This document shows positions 63,347-64,000 of a DNA stretch of 64,000 nucleotides, piece after piece. The DNA is from Cacajao melanocephalus (Eukaryota > Chordata > Mammalia > Primates > Pitheciidae), in the NCBI GenBank assembly GCA_963573385.1, contig CAUYLG010008960.1, positions 42,261 to 106,260 of the forward strand, read 5' to 3'. Under the pieces are notes generated by a model. It was not told the DNA's origin. It worked only from the letters and a program-made list of their open reading frames with translations, and made no database searches. Every line of letters begins with the position of its first letter. Position 1 is the first letter of the stretch. Position numbers and translations under genes: made by a program.

Positions 63347-64000
63347 GTGTGCTCAGCCCCAGCACCTAGGTCCTTTTGTCAAACCCTGTCACCTGCGATT
63401 ACTACTACTGTCAGAAGGAAAAACAATGATGTAAAAGAATCTGGCTGGTTTTTAAATCAGGTTTTTTGATGAATTCTTTGCCCCCACACCTCCACCCCTC
63501 CCGCACCCCCAGGTCCTCACAACCTTCGTCCCATTGGGATGTGTCTACCCAGGCCCTTGTGCGGCCGTGCCTTGGGGGCAGTGTCCTGTCCCTGAGCTGG
63601 GGGGCGGCTTTGGACGGTGCAGGCATCATGAGCAGGGGTGGGTTGGGGAGGGGCCCTTTGCGGTGAGCTATGTTTACATGACACAGTGTGCCAAAGTGAC
63701 TTACTGTGGTTACGTTATTTTTTAGTCATCGGGACTGTCCCACCCTCCCACTCCTGTTTTTAAAACTCAGAATTCTTTCCTAAGAGCCCTTCGAGCAAAG
63801 CGTGCCGAAGTTAGTTGTCTTCTCTGTGGTGGTCCTTTCTTATGTCTTCATAAAAGCTCAAATGATGGTATCTGTGAGTATGTTTTGCAAATTCAAAATA
63901 TAGTTTGGTAATTTTTTTTTCCAGTTGATTTTTAAAAAGAACTGCTGTACAGAGCTTGTACTTTGTCCATTTTATAGATGGGAACCATCCTTGAAAATTG

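Larger units (their letters stand above)
61297..64000 (+). other. GALNT2: GALNT2 3' untranslated region (to window end or near it)
   Basis: No further coding exon follows the stop. The known GALNT2 mRNA has a long 3' UTR of about this size, so I assign the rest of the window to it; the exact cleavage site is not visible. I found no AATAAA in this stretch. There is an ATTAAA at 62266-62271 and weaker variants (TATAAA near 61894 and 61902, CATAAA at 63849). A 36-bp tandem repeat and a GGGCA run lie at 63221-63346. No Alu or L1 interrupts it. Confidence 0.75.

Overview
The window is vertebrate nuclear DNA, almost certainly human or a very close primate. It is dense in Alu, L1, MIR, endogenous-LTR and fossil DNA-transposon sequence. 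The only protein-coding gene I can support is the 3' part of GALNT2 on the + strand. GALNT2 is polypeptide N-acetylgalactosaminyltransferase 2 (CAZy family GT27), a Golgi enzyme that starts mucin-type O-glycosylation. Thirteen coding exons were found by reading GT-AG-bounded coding blocks that join in frame. Together they encode residues Cys126 to Gln571 and the stop. With the known length of 571 residues and 16 exons, these are exons 4-16; exons 1-3 (cytoplasmic tail, membrane anchor, stem, start of the catalytic domain) lie upstream of base 1.

Layout: 1-18687 is the tail of intron 3, holding an AP-1-motif minisatellite, a 3-kb old L1 with an inverted repeat, and a probable solo LTR. Exons 4-6 are packed into 18688-19426. 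Intron 6 (6.5 kb) holds a large antisense L1 with younger insertions in it. Exons 7-11 (25972-38562) carry the catalytic core: the D224-x-H226 metal motif, the W331 loop and the third metal ligand H359. Intron 11 (7.6 kb) contains DNA-transposon fossils, one of which was later split by an LTR insertion. Exons 12-13 (46125-46554) finish the catalytic domain and linker. Exons 14-16 (48655-61296) encode the ricin-type lectin domain. From 61297 to the window end is 3' UTR, with a 36-bp minisatellite and a G-quadruplex-type (GGGCA)n run.

The exons make one protein. The GT-A catalytic domain binds UDP-GalNAc and Mn2+ and transfers GalNAc to Ser/Thr. The C-terminal beta-trefoil binds GalNAc already on a substrate and steers further glycosylation. 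The most informative observations are that introns 14 and 15 split two successive QxW lectin motifs at the same residue, that one L1 contains a roughly 300-bp-arm inverted repeat, that an LTR sits inside a Tigger-like element with intact target-site evidence, that an unidentified roughly 180-bp sequence occurs twice 1.09 kb apart, and that the 3' UTR carries a G-rich tandem repeat. I found no evidence of an undescribed gene system. Most open frames here are exon shadows, repeat-encoded, or chance ORFs. Repeat family names are from memory and by eye, without RepeatMasker.
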